A DNA stretch of 56,341 bases. Origin: Thermoproteus sp. CP80. GTDB taxonomy: Archaea > Thermoproteota > Thermoprotei > Thermoproteales > Thermoproteaceae. Both the position numbers and the translations under genes were made by a program. The notes under the pieces are model-generated. The model was not told the origin of the DNA and did no database searches. It saw only the letters and a list, made by a program, of their open reading frames with translations. The stretch spans positions 1-56,341 of the forward strand of contig NZ_LCWM02000009.1 in assembly GCF_002077075.2 (NCBI RefSeq). Reading direction: 5' to 3'. Of the stretch, positions 34,425-43,282 are shown in pieces; position 1 is the first letter of the stretch; each line of letters opens with the position of its first letter.

Positions 34425-36782
34425 ATGGACCTCGAGTTCTGGCTCCTCGACATAACTTATTCGGTTGTCGGAGGAACGCCGGAGGTTAGGATGTTTGGCG
34501 TCTCCAAGGGCGGCGAGCGCGTGGTTGTAACAGACAGAGGGTTTAGGCCTTATTTCTATGTAAAGGGTAAGCCGTCCAACCTGAGGCAGGCGCTGGCCAA
34601 GATAGCCCCCATCGAGGCCGTAGATGTCGTCGAGAGGAGGTATTTCGGCAGGCCTGTCGAGCTGTTCAAGGTCACCGCGCGCGTGCCGGAGGACGTGAGG
34701 CGGCTGAGAGAGGCCGCCCTTGCCCTAGAGGGCGTCGAGGGGGTTCTCGAGGCCGATATTAGGTTCTACATGAGATATATGGTCGACGTGGGCGTCATGC
34801 CGTCCACGTGGCATCTCGTCGAGGTCTCGGAGGAGGGCACGCTGGGCGGCTTGAGGAGATATGCGGCGCGGCGGCCTCCCACCCCCATTTTGGAGAAGAC
34901 CGGGGTGTTGCCCGACCTCAGAATAGCGGCGTTCGACATAGAGGTCTATAACGCGCGGGGCACCGCCGATCCGGCTAGAGATCCCGTCGTGGCGATCTCC
35001 ATCAAGGATTCCTCGGGCAGGGCCTTCGCGATAACTGCAGATGAGCGGGACGACAGGAGGGCGTTGCGCGAGTTCGTCGAGTATATAAGGGAGTACGACC
35101 CGGACATAATACTCGGCTACAACTCCAACGGCTTCGACTGGCCCTATCTGGCCGAGAGGGCTAGAAGGCTCGGCGTAGCTCTATCCGTAGATAGGCTGGG
35201 CGGAGCCCCTCAGCAGAGCGTGTACGGCCACTGGTCGGTCGTGGGCAGAGCCAACGTGGATCTCTACAACGTCGTGGATGAGATCCAGGAGATCAAGGTC
35301 AAGACTTTGGATAGAGCGGCCGAATACTTCGGCGTCATGAGGCGCGACGAAAGGACGTTGATACCTGGCCACAGGATTTACGAGTATTGGGACGACCCGT
35401 CGAGGAGGCCCATCTTGATCAAATACGCCATGGAGGACGCCGCCTCCACCTACGGGCTGGGCGAGAAGCTGCTGCCCTACCTAATCCAACTGTCATCGGT
35501 GTCGGGCGTGCCGCTAGACCAGGTGGCCGCGGCCTCCGTAGGGGCTAGGGTCGAGTGGATGTTGATGAGATACGCGTACCGCATGGGCGAGGTGGCGCCC
35601 AACAGAGAGGAGAGGCCCTACGAGACGTATAAAGGCGCCATAGTGCTGGAGCCGCGGCCCGGTATATACCAGGACGTCGCCGTGCTGGACTTCACGAGCA
35701 TGTATCCAAGCATAATGATGAGGTACAACCTGTCCCCCGACACGTACCTAGAGCCCGGCGAGCCCGACCCGCCCGAGGGGGCCTACAGAGCGCCGGAGGT
35801 CGGCCATAGGTTTAGGAAGTCGCCGACCGGCTTCATACCGCAGGTGCTGGCCTCTCTGGTTAAGCTGAGGAGGGAGGTCAGAAGCGCGATGTCCGGCCTC
35901 GACCCAAACAGCGTGGAGTACAAGCTACTGGACGAAAGACAAAGGGCCCTGAAGATAATGGCTAACGCTATGTACGGCTACATGGGCTGGCTAGGGGCCA
36001 GGTGGTATAAACGCGAGGTCGCAGAATCCGTCACGGCATTCGCGAGAAATATATTATCAGAAGTCATAGAATTCGCTAAAAATATAGGGATAAATGTTAT
36101 ATATGGCGATACAGATAGCTTATTTGTTAAGTATTCGAGAGACATCGATAAAATAATAAATTATGTAAATGATAAATTTAATATAGAAATAAAATTAGAG
36201 AAGATATATAAAAAACTTCTATTTACAGAATCGAAAAAGCGTTACGCAGGCCTTCTGGACGACGGAAGGATCGACATAGTGGGATTTGAGGTCGTGAGAG
36301 GCGATTGGTGCGAGCTGGCAAAGGAGGTACAGCTGAGGGTGATAGAGTATGCGCTCAAGTCGCAAAGCCCAGCGGAGGCTAAAACTAAAATTGTCAGTTA
36401 TGTAAAATCTATTATAGATAATATTAAAACTTATAATATAGATATTGATGATTTGATAATATGGAAAACTATAGATAAGGAATTAGATGAATATAAAGTG
36501 ACTCCTCCGCATATATATGCAGCCAAGATGCTTGAGAAATATGGATATAAAATACATAAAGGCATGAGCATTGGATATGTAATAATAAAAGGCGGCGATA
36601 AATTGAGCTCAAGGGCCAAGCCCTATATTTTAGTCCAAGATATAAGGGAGGTCGACGCCGACTATTACGTCGAGAGGCAGATAGTCCCGGCGGCGTTAAG
36701 GATAGGCGAAGTGATCGGCGTGAAGGAGGGCGATCTGGTGGGCAGGGGCGGCTCTAGAACCCTGCTCGATTTTCTAGGCTAG
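34425..36782 (+). CDS. polB: Family B DNA polymerase
   Basis: A 785-residue replicative-type polymerase. The exonuclease motifs are FDIEVYN, YNSNGFDWPYL and YAMEDAAS. Polymerase motifs are DFTSMYPSIMMRYN (A), KIMANAMYGYMGW (B) and YGDTDSLFV (C). The start MDLEFWLLDITYS at 34425 matches Pyrobaculum PolB, whereas upstream in-frame codons overlap the divergent small gene. Strong AT-rich codon islands occur at 36040-36240 and 36380-36600. The gene is flanked on both sides by the GC palindrome repeat. Confidence 0.94.
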   Translation: MDLEFWLLDITYSVVGGTPEVRMFGVSKGGERVVVTDRGFRPYFYVKGKPSNLRQALAKIAPIEAVDVVERRYFGRPVELFKVTARVPEDVRRLREAALALEGVEGVLEADIRFYMRYMVDVGVMPSTWHLVEVSEEGTLGGLRRYAARRPPTPILEKTGVLPDLRIAAFDIEVYNARGTADPARDPVVAISIKDSSGRAFAITADERDDRRALREFVEYIREYDPDIILGYNSNGFDWPYLAERARRLGVALSVDRLGGAPQQSVYGHWSVVGRANVDLYNVVDEIQEIKVKTLDRAAEYFGVMRRDERTLIPGHRIYEYWDDPSRRPILIKYAMEDAASTYGLGEKLLPYLIQLSSVSGVPLDQVAAASVGARVEWMLMRYAYRMGEVAPNREERPYETYKGAIVLEPRPGIYQDVAVLDFTSMYPSIMMRYNLSPDTYLEPGEPDPPEGAYRAPEVGHRFRKSPTGFIPQVLASLVKLRREVRSAMSGLDPNSVEYKLLDERQRALKIMANAMYGYMGWLGARWYKREVAESVTAFARNILSEVIEFAKNIGINVIYGDTDSLFVKYSRDIDKIINYVNDKFNIEIKLEKIYKKLLFTESKKRYAGLLDDGRIDIVGFEVVRGDWCELAKEVQLRVIEYALKSQSPAEAKTKIVSYVKSIIDNIKTYNIDIDDLIIWKTIDKELDEYKVTPPHIYAAKMLEKYGYKIHKGMSIGYVIIKGGDKLSSRAKPYILVQDIREVDADYYVERQIVPAALRIGEVIGVKEGDLVGRGGSRTLLDFLG

Positions 36783-36827
36783 CATGGCCGTCGTGTCGGC
36801 AGGATGCGCGTCGCTCGGGAGGTAGCC

Positions 36828-36863
36828 GACCTCCTCCCCGCCCTAAGGGGCGGGGCTCTCGCC
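36828..36863 (+). repeat. GC palindrome repeat, copy 2
   Basis: CCCCGCCC (36836-36843), loop TAAG, GGGCGGGG (36848-36855), preceded by GACCTCCT and followed by CTCTCGCC. It resembles the copy at 34213-34245 and IS200/IS605-type ends. It lies between polB and dnaG, just upstream of the TATA-like TAAATACTTAAAG of dnaG. Confidence 0.45.
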
Positions 36864-36901
36864 ATAGGTAAATACTTAAAGATGTTATTAAGGTGTAGGC
36901 C

Positions 36902-38116
36902 ATGGGAGCCTTAACCATAGTCTCGAAGTACATGATTGTCGCCCAGATCGAGGTGGGCGGGGTCGTGGATAAGTCGGACATAATAGGGGCTCTGTTCTCG
37001 CAGACAGAGGGTCTATTGGGCAAGGATATGGACTTGAGGGAATTGCAGATGATGGGGCGCATAGGCAGGATCGAAATAGATATATTGGAGAAGGACGGCC
37101 ACACGAAGGCCCGAGTTAACATACCCTCTAACTTGGATCGCTACGAGACCGCCCTGATAGCGGCGCTTATAGAGAGCGTGGAGAGAGTCGGGCCCTATCC
37201 CGCCAACGTCAAAATACTGGAGATCAGGGATCTGAGGGAGGAAAAGAGGAATAAAATAGTCGAGAGGGCTAGGGAGCTGATCAAAATGATGGAGGAGGAG
37301 GTCCTGCCCGACACCAAGGAGATACTCGAGCGACTTAAGGAAGATGTGGCCAAGGCCGAGGTAATCGAATACGGCCCTGAGAGGTTGCCGGCAGGTCCCG
37401 ACGTGGATAAGGCCGACAGCATAATAATAGTGGAGGGCCGCGCGGACGTCGTTAATCTGGTCAAGCACGGCTATCGCAACGTGATAGCCATAGAGGGTAT
37501 AAGCCAGGGCATACCTCAAACAGTTATAGATATCAGCAAGCGCAAGAACGTGACGGCGTTCGTCGACGGGGATAAGGGCGGCGAGCTCGTGCTGAGAGAT
37601 CTATTGAAGGTGGCGCATATAGACTACGTAGCCAGGGCGCCTCCCGGCAAGGAGGTGGAGCAGTTGACCGCAAAGGAGATAGCGAGGGCTCTGAGGAACA
37701 AGATGACCGTCGAGGAGTATCTGGCCCAGCAGCAGGCCAAGTCGCAGGAGCAGCCCCAGACGCAACAACAGGCCCAGCCCCAGGCGCCACAGCCTCAGCC
37801 GGCCGGGCGCCCGCCGGAGGTGCCCGACTTTATAAAGGCTAAGATAGACGAGATGCTCGGCACGCTTGAGGCCGAGATATACGATGAGAAGTGGAGCCCC
37901 ATAAAGAGGCTTGCGGTTAGGGAGCTTCCCGACTTCCTGTCGTCATCTGAGGGCAGCGCATACGCCATATTGATGGACGGAATAGCAACCCAGCGGATAG
38001 TGGATCTGGCGACCAAGAGGGGCGTTAAGTACATAATTGCGGCGAGGGTCGGGCCTGTGGCCAAGGCGCCTGACGACATGTCGATAATGTCGTTCGACGA
38101 AGTTAAGACCGCCTAG
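36902..38116 (+). CDS. dnaG: Archaeal DnaG (primase-like, exosome-associated)
   Basis: A 404-residue protein. The N-terminal conserved domain is followed by a TOPRIM domain with IIIVEGRADVVNL near residue 174 and VTAFVDGDKGGEL near 221. A glutamine- and proline-rich linker (QPQTQQQAQPQAPQPQP) precedes a C-terminal domain. Archaeal DnaG associates with the RNA exosome; primer synthesis is secondary. The TATA-like TAAATACTTAAAG at 36869-36881 lies about 27 bases before the ATG. Confidence 0.93.
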   Translation: MGALTIVSKYMIVAQIEVGGVVDKSDIIGALFSQTEGLLGKDMDLRELQMMGRIGRIEIDILEKDGHTKARVNIPSNLDRYETALIAALIESVERVGPYPANVKILEIRDLREEKRNKIVERARELIKMMEEEVLPDTKEILERLKEDVAKAEVIEYGPERLPAGPDVDKADSIIIVEGRADVVNLVKHGYRNVIAIEGISQGIPQTVIDISKRKNVTAFVDGDKGGELVLRDLLKVAHIDYVARAPPGKEVEQLTAKEIARALRNKMTVEEYLAQQQAKSQEQPQTQQQAQPQAPQPQPAGRPPEVPDFIKAKIDEMLGTLEAEIYDEKWSPIKRLAVRELPDFLSSSEGSAYAILMDGIATQRIVDLATKRGVKYIIAARVGPVAKAPDDMSIMSFDEVKTA

Positions 38117-38214
38117 CCGACCTTAAAGAGGCCATATGGCCCGCGTCGGGCTAACATGTCCGGCCTAGGGGCGCCTGAGGGCGATCTGTTTATTAACGCC
38201 AAGAGGAAAGACCT

Positions 38215-39093
38215 GTGAACGAGCTGGTCGAGGTGGGCGAGGTAGTCCACAAGGCGTTAAAGTACGCCATCGATATCGTCCACCCAGACATGCCCATTCT
38301 GGAGCTCTGCGAAAAGATAGAGCAGTTCATAATCGCGCAGGGGGCCAGGCCCGCGTTTCCGGTCAACGTCAGCGTCAACGAGGTGGCGGCGCACTATACT
38401 GCAGTCAAGAACGACGGCAGCAGAATCCCTAGGAACTCGGTCGTGAAGATAGATATAGGCGCCCATAGGGATGGCCGCATCGTGGATGCCGCGATCACGG
38501 CGGCGATGGGGACCAACGCCTACGACGGCTTGATAAAGGCCTCCTACAACGCGCTCAAGAGGGCCTACGAGACGTTGAGGCCCGGCGTCAGGGCCTGGCA
38601 GATCGGCGAGGCGATAGAGGCGACCATAAGGGCGTTCGGCTACAGGCCTATCTACAATCTGACGGGGCACCGGATAGAGCGCTATGTCCTCCACGCAGGC
38701 GACGTGATACCCAACTACGGCGATAGGTCCGCATCGCAGGTCATCAAGGCGGGCGACGTATATGCCGTGGAGCCCTTTGCAACAAACGGTAAAGGATATG
38801 TTGTAGATAATAAAAATATAACCATATTTAGACTTATGAGAAATAAGTCTAAAAAATATCAAAAATATATAGATGTAATATATCAATTCTCCAGCAATCT
38901 GCCCTTCACGCCCAGATGGTTCCCCCAGATCCCCGACGCCTTTTATAAAGACGCCTTGCTGGAAGGAGTTCTCTACGGCTACGAAGTTCTGGTCGAGGAA
39001 GGCGGCGGCTTCGTCGCCCAGTTCGAAGACACGTTTCTTATCGAGGACGACGGGGCGAGGCCTCTGGCGAGAACCCTCGACCTAGTCACCTGA
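38215..39093 (+). CDS. map: Methionine aminopeptidase, type II
   Basis: A 292-residue metallopeptidase that removes initiator methionine. The metal ligands sit in IDIGAHRDGRIVDAA, then GHRIERYVLHAGDVIPNYG, and in VEPFATNG and QFEDTFLI. The motif PAFPVNVSVNEVAAHYTA with the substrate histidine precedes them. It starts at GTG 38215. Codons from 38790 to 38885 are AT-rich. It overlaps the FHA gene convergently by eight bases. Confidence 0.94.
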   Translation: MNELVEVGEVVHKALKYAIDIVHPDMPILELCEKIEQFIIAQGARPAFPVNVSVNEVAAHYTAVKNDGSRIPRNSVVKIDIGAHRDGRIVDAAITAAMGTNAYDGLIKASYNALKRAYETLRPGVRAWQIGEAIEATIRAFGYRPIYNLTGHRIERYVLHAGDVIPNYGDRSASQVIKAGDVYAVEPFATNGKGYVVDNKNITIFRLMRNKSKKYQKYIDVIYQFSSNLPFTPRWFPQIPDAFYKDALLEGVLYGYEVLVEEGGGFVAQFEDTFLIEDDGARPLARTLDLVT

Positions 39094-39541
39094 CCAGCCG
39101 TAGCCTAACCACCGAATTGCCGAGCTTGACGACCGCCTCCTCTCCCGCCTTAGCCACGTTGATCTTCCTCCCCTCGGGCATTAGGTATGTCCCGTTGGTG
39201 CTACCTAGATCCTCGAGGATCAAGCCCTCGGAAGACACCACCACCCTTAGATGTTTCCGAGAGACCGAGGGATCCGGCAACACCAGGTGGTTGTCCAACG
39301 CCCGACCTACCGCCACTATATTCCCCGAGGCCTCCAGGTCGAAGGCCTTGGCTGTGCCCGCCAGCCCCTTGACCGGCGACTCCAATATCTCGATGACCAG
39401 CTGTCTGTAGTGAGCAATCACCTTAGGGCCCCTCTCGGCTACGCTCACGGTGCCGGCGGTCGGCTTGGCGGCGCCGCATATCCTACAGATATCTATATCG
39501 TCGGAGTTCTCGGTGCCACAGACGGGACATCTCCAAGGCAT
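39086..39541 (-). CDS. Zinc-ribbon plus FHA-domain protein (ArnA-like architecture)
   Basis: A 151-residue protein. A rubredoxin-like zinc ribbon (C5, C8, C19, C22) is followed by an FHA domain with VGRALDNHLVLPDPSVSRKH and STNGTYL, which binds phosphothreonine. The combination matches Sulfolobus ArnA, a phospho-dependent regulator. The kinase gene lies three bases upstream in the same direction, so the FHA protein is a likely substrate or reader of that kinase. No archaellum genes are visible. Confidence 0.87.
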   Translation of the reverse strand: MPWRCPVCGTENSDDIDICRICGAAKPTAGTVSVAERGPKVIAHYRQLVIEILESPVKGLAGTAKAFDLEASGNIVAVGRALDNHLVLPDPSVSRKHLRVVVSSEGLILEDLGSTNGTYLMPEGRKINVAKAGEEAVVKLGNSVVRLRLVR

Positions 39542-39544
39542 CCA

Positions 39545-41041
39545 TCAAGGAGCGCCGGCCCCGCTTATATAGTTTTCCAGTATCTCGAGGACCCGCTCTG
39601 CGGTGGGCCTGGCCTCCGGTCTCGGAGACAGCGTAGACATTATCAAGCCCGAGAGCCAAGACGGGATCTCGGGCCTGTATCTATCGGGTGGAGGTATCTC
39701 GTACCCGTTCACCACGAACGACTGCGGGTTTATCCCCGTCAAGCTTTCATACATCACACAGCCAAGCGAATATATGTCTGAGGCCTTTGAGGCCGTCTGG
39801 CCGTAGAGAGTCTCAGGCGCCGCATAGGCCGGCGAGAGGTACGATGCGGCCACGGCCTTGCCCACGGCGAGCTTCGCAATGCCCAGATCCCCTATCTTGA
39901 CGACGGTCCTCTCTTTGTCCTTGAACATAATATTTTCAGGTTTTATATCTAAATGAACTAGATTATTTTTATGAATATCGCTTAATCCTCTCGCTATTTG
40001 TAGAAATATCCTAAGGAATTCATCCAAGGAGAGGACCCTCCTCTCGGTTAGATATTCCCTCAGAGATCCGCCCTCCATGTATTCAAGTATCATGTACGGG
40101 GGATTCTTCATATAGCTACCCACGGATCTATACTCAGCAGACGGTATAGATACCTCGTAGGCCCTCACCACGTGGTCCGACAAGACCTCCAGGTATCTAT
40201 TCATCTCCTGTCCAAATATCTTTATGACGCCCCAGCTAGACGCGAGAGGATTCCCCCTGTCGTCGGTATATCTGAGCACCTTCGCCGCAAGTTTCTGCCC
40301 GCCAGCCGAGACCCTCAGGACGTAGCTGAAGCCGCCAACCCCCACCACGTCCTCCACGTAATATTTATTACCAAGCCAAGAGTAGAGCCACCCTACCGGC
40401 GGCGACGTAGACCTATAGGCAATTCTTTTATTAAAAATAAAGAAAGTAATTAAAAATAAGAATGTATTTATAAAAACAAAAAGAAAAATAAAATTAATCT
40501 TAAACATACTAATTAAAAAGAAATAATTAAATAGATAGGCAAGAAAAGCCAGAGGTCCATATAGATGTATCGGCAGATCGAATACGGCGAAGACAAAACC
40601 CTGCAGGATAGGCAACGCAAACATGTAGGGGCCTTGTATCGCCATGGATATCATCGCAGGAACGGCGATATCCAGAGTTTTATTAATTCTATAATAGGAA
40701 TATTCATAAATTTCAAATAATACTAATGCAATAAAAACAATAATTGAATCAAGTATAATATTAATTATATTATATTTTTCAAGTAAAAACAGATCAGAGT
40801 CGAGAAACAGCAGAGCCACAACGGCTATGTAGAGCACTACGCGCATAGCCATTACGTATCTACCCACCATGGCCCTTATTAATAATATTGATATAATTAA
40901 CATATAAATAGAATCAATAATATCGTTATTTAATAAATATGACTGTATTAAAATTAATATAGAGATTGTGATAAATAAAATAAATAAATTTGAAAAGACC
41001 TTCCGTGTTTGATACGCAACGGCTATCGCCGAGAAGAGCAT
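39545..41041 (-). CDS. Membrane-bound eukaryotic-type Ser/Thr protein kinase
   Basis: A 498-residue protein. About seven hydrophobic segments fill residues 1-205, followed by a cytosolic kinase domain from about residue 228. The glycine loop is VGVGGFSYVLRVS, the lysine AAKVL, the catalytic loop VHLDIKPENI, the metal motif GDLGIAKL, and APETLYGQTASKASDIYSLG completes the activation region. The signal sensed by the membrane part is unknown. The gene is in an operon with the FHA gene. Its 5' half (40420-40990) is AT-rich because of Ile/Leu/Phe-rich membrane codons. Confidence 0.92.
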   Translation of the reverse strand: MLFSAIAVAYQTRKVFSNLFILFITISILILIQSYLLNNDIIDSIYMLIISILLIRAMVGRYVMAMRVVLYIAVVALLFLDSDLFLLEKYNIINIILDSIIVFIALVLFEIYEYSYYRINKTLDIAVPAMISMAIQGPYMFALPILQGFVFAVFDLPIHLYGPLAFLAYLFNYFFLISMFKINFIFLFVFINTFLFLITFFIFNKRIAYRSTSPPVGWLYSWLGNKYYVEDVVGVGGFSYVLRVSAGGQKLAAKVLRYTDDRGNPLASSWGVIKIFGQEMNRYLEVLSDHVVRAYEVSIPSAEYRSVGSYMKNPPYMILEYMEGGSLREYLTERRVLSLDEFLRIFLQIARGLSDIHKNNLVHLDIKPENIMFKDKERTVVKIGDLGIAKLAVGKAVAASYLSPAYAAPETLYGQTASKASDIYSLGCVMYESLTGINPQSFVVNGYEIPPPDRYRPEIPSWLSGLIMSTLSPRPEARPTAERVLEILENYISGAGAP

Positions 41042-41120
41042 TTAGATAGCCCGAGGAATTGGGTCTTTAAAGTATACGTATAGTACACGTCTACATAAAA
41101 ATGCAGGTCGCTAAGAGGTA

Positions 41121-42068
41121 TTGGTGTTGGTCGACAGATACGGAAGGCCGTTCCTGAAGCTTAGGGTGGTAGTTAACGACGTCTGCAACTTCTCCTGCAT
41201 ATTCTGCCACTTCGAAGGCCAGCCGAGGGGCATCGGCCGTAGCCTCAACGCAGACGACTATGGGTTTCTAGTCGACGTGCTTTCGAAGGTCGGCGTAAGC
41301 GACTACAAACTGACAGGCGGGGAGCCGCTTCTGAGGGGCGATATAGTCGATATAGTGAGGAAGATGGGCAGAGGCGGCGTCGAGATCTCGATGACCACCA
41401 ACGGCTTCAGGCTGGCGGAGCTGGCCGAGGACCTCGCCGCCGCGGGGCTCCGGAGGGTCAACGTGTCGATACATTCGACGGATCCCGAAAGGTTTTCTAA
41501 AGTGGCGGGGGTGCCCAGGGAGTGGTTCTACAGGGTGTTGGCCGGCGTGCGTGCGGCGGTCAAGGCGGGCATGAAGGTTAAGCTCAACGCGGTGCTCCTG
41601 AAAGGAGTGAACGAGGACAGGGAGTCGCTCAAGTCGTTGGTCAAACTCGCCGCATCTGTCGGAGCGTCTCTCCAGTTGATAGAGCTCATGCCTGTAGGTC
41701 TCGGCAGCAAGATATTCGGCGATCTGCAAGCCTCGGCCGACGAGGCGGCCGAGCTGCTGGAGGGCATGGGCGCAAGGCCCGCCCACACCAGGAAGGACCT
41801 ACATAACAGGCCTATCCTGAGGCTGGCCGGCGTCGATATAGAGATAGTCAAGAACTGGAACAACCCCTACTTCTGCGCCGGTTGCACGACCATGAGGCTT
41901 ACGAGCGACGGGAAGCTGAAGCCCTGTCTCTACAGAGAGCCGGTGGCCGATCTCTACGGCCCCATCAAGGAGAGGGACGCGGAGAAGGTATACGAGGCGG
42001 TGTCCCGTGCGGTGTACGCCCGCGAGCCCACCTTTAGGCTGAAGATATCTCACTCGTCCTCGCTGTAG
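41121..42068 (+). CDS. moaA: GTP 3',8-cyclase (radical SAM)
   Basis: A 315-residue MoaA, first enzyme of molybdenum cofactor synthesis. The N-terminal radical SAM motif is CNFSCIFC, followed by KLTGGEPLLRG and STNGF-like TTNGF. The C-terminal second cluster region carries FCAGCTTMRLTSDGKLKPC. The start is one of TTG 41121, GTG 41124 or TTG 41127, after a TATA-like ACATAAAAA at 41093-41101. TATACGTATA, a ten-base palindrome in the upstream gap, is a possible operator. The stop overlaps the ModE-like gene by 19 bases. Confidence 0.93.
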   Translation: MVLVDRYGRPFLKLRVVVNDVCNFSCIFCHFEGQPRGIGRSLNADDYGFLVDVLSKVGVSDYKLTGGEPLLRGDIVDIVRKMGRGGVEISMTTNGFRLAELAEDLAAAGLRRVNVSIHSTDPERFSKVAGVPREWFYRVLAGVRAAVKAGMKVKLNAVLLKGVNEDRESLKSLVKLAASVGASLQLIELMPVGLGSKIFGDLQASADEAAELLEGMGARPAHTRKDLHNRPILRLAGVDIEIVKNWNNPYFCAGCTTMRLTSDGKLKPCLYREPVADLYGPIKERDAEKVYEAVSRAVYAREPTFRLKISHSSSL

Positions 42069-42475
42069 AACGGCAGCTCCTCCTCGCCTTCCTGCTCGGA
42101 GGCGGCCTCCCTATATTTATCTAGAGAGTTTACGATGGATTGAAACTTGTCCTGCCAGACCGGCACTAGCCTGTTGATTTCCGAGCTTATCTCCTCGTAG
42201 TGCTTTAGGAGGAGCTGTCCCACCTCCGTCAGCTCCGTCTTGCCCCTCTCCCGTCCGCCCCGTTTAGATTGCACCAACGGAACTTGCAATATATCTTCAA
42301 GTTTCTTTAGGTATGTCCATATAAATTTATAGGAAAACCCCAATTTCCGCGCCGCAGAGGCTATGGAGCCGGTCTCCTCTACGGCCTTCAGGATATCGTA
42401 TATACCAGGCCCTATTATCTGGTTGCCGTTCCACTCCACCCAGACTCTGTACTTCACCTTGACGTCATTGGGCAC
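42050..42475 (-). CDS. ModE-type winged-helix regulator
   Basis: A 141-residue protein from GTG 42475. A LysR/ModE-type helix-turn-helix carries VEETGSIASAARKLGFSYKF, then WTYLKKLEDIL and VQSKRGGRERGKTELTEVG. The C-terminal helix is acidic (EQEGEEELPFYSEDE). There is no Mop/TOBE ligand domain, so molybdate may not be sensed directly. A TATA-like AAGTAAATAA at about 42493-42502 sits 25 bases upstream. It lies between moaA (convergent) and moaC (divergent), which suggests Moco gene control. Confidence 0.8.
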   Translation of the reverse strand: MPNDVKVKYRVWVEWNGNQIIGPGIYDILKAVEETGSIASAARKLGFSYKFIWTYLKKLEDILQVPLVQSKRGGRERGKTELTEVGQLLLKHYEEISSEINRLVPVWQDKFQSIVNSLDKYREAASEQEGEEELPFYSEDE

Positions 42476-42547
42476 AGATAAGGATCTGCTGTCGTTATTT
42501 ACTTTTGCCGTAATAATTTTTCTACTGGAGAGGCCTTTGTAGGCGTG

Positions 42548-43282
42548 ATGGTGGACATATCGGCGAAGGGAGACGTGGCCAGATACGCCGAGGCCTCTGC
42601 CGAGGCCTCCGTAGCCGATCCCATCGGCTGTGCCGTGGCCGCATCTCTGGCGGCTAAACAGGCGTATAGATACATACCGCTTTTGCATCCAGTGCCCCTA
42701 TCCGCCTCGGCTGAATGCGGCGGAGGGGCCGTGGAGGCGAGGGCCTGGACTGTGTGGAGGACAGGCGTCGAGATGGATGCCCTATTCGGCGCTCTCGTGG
42801 GCGCCATAGCGGCGGGCGCCGCCTCCATAAGGAGGCTACGCGTAGATACGAAGATCAAGGGCGTGGAGTACAGACTGGAGGAGCCGAGGGGGTCTGTGAA
42901 GATCAGCCGCCCGGATCTCGGCTATGTAGTTAAAGCCTATGGTTATATACATTTAACCTCCACGGCCCCCATCAAGGCCGGCTCGGTCGAGAAGGGCGAC
43001 CCCATCTGCGCCGCGAGGACGGTGGCTCCGCTCAACGCCAAGAGGCTATGCGAATTGTTGCCGGTGGACTGCGTGAAGCTGGAGTATGCGAACAGCAAGG
43101 TGGAGGTAGGCGACGATACCGTAGCCGTCGAGGTGGTGCTGAAGGGCAGAGACGCCTCGCCGAGCCTGGAGGCCCTATTTGCGGCGGGCTCCGCGCTTCT
43201 GACGATTTGGGACATGTTGAAGAAATACGAGAAAGACGAAAACGGGCAGTATCCCGACACCTACGTCGAGCTAGGGCTTTAG
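42548..43282 (+). CDS. moaC: Tandem MoaC (cyclic pyranopterin monophosphate synthase) with two divergent halves
   Basis: A 244-residue protein, about twice the length of one MoaC repeat (about 155) less its ends. The first half (1-120) keeps PLLHPVPL with H47 and TGVEMDAL with E75 and D77. It lacks the KGD loop and the terminal YDMxK. The second half (125-244) keeps VEKGDP (K149) and LLTIWDMLKK (D222, K225) and lacks the CHP and GVEME blocks. In MoaC the active site is at the dimer interface, so the halves may complement each other within one chain. It could also be a degenerate relative. It overlaps the cytidine deaminase gene by 12 bases (convergent). Confidence 0.85.
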   Translation: MVDISAKGDVARYAEASAEASVADPIGCAVAASLAAKQAYRYIPLLHPVPLSASAECGGGAVEARAWTVWRTGVEMDALFGALVGAIAAGAASIRRLRVDTKIKGVEYRLEEPRGSVKISRPDLGYVVKAYGYIHLTSTAPIKAGSVEKGDPICAARTVAPLNAKRLCELLPVDCVKLEYANSKVEVGDDTVAVEVVLKGRDASPSLEALFAAGSALLTIWDMLKKYEKDENGQYPDTYVELGL

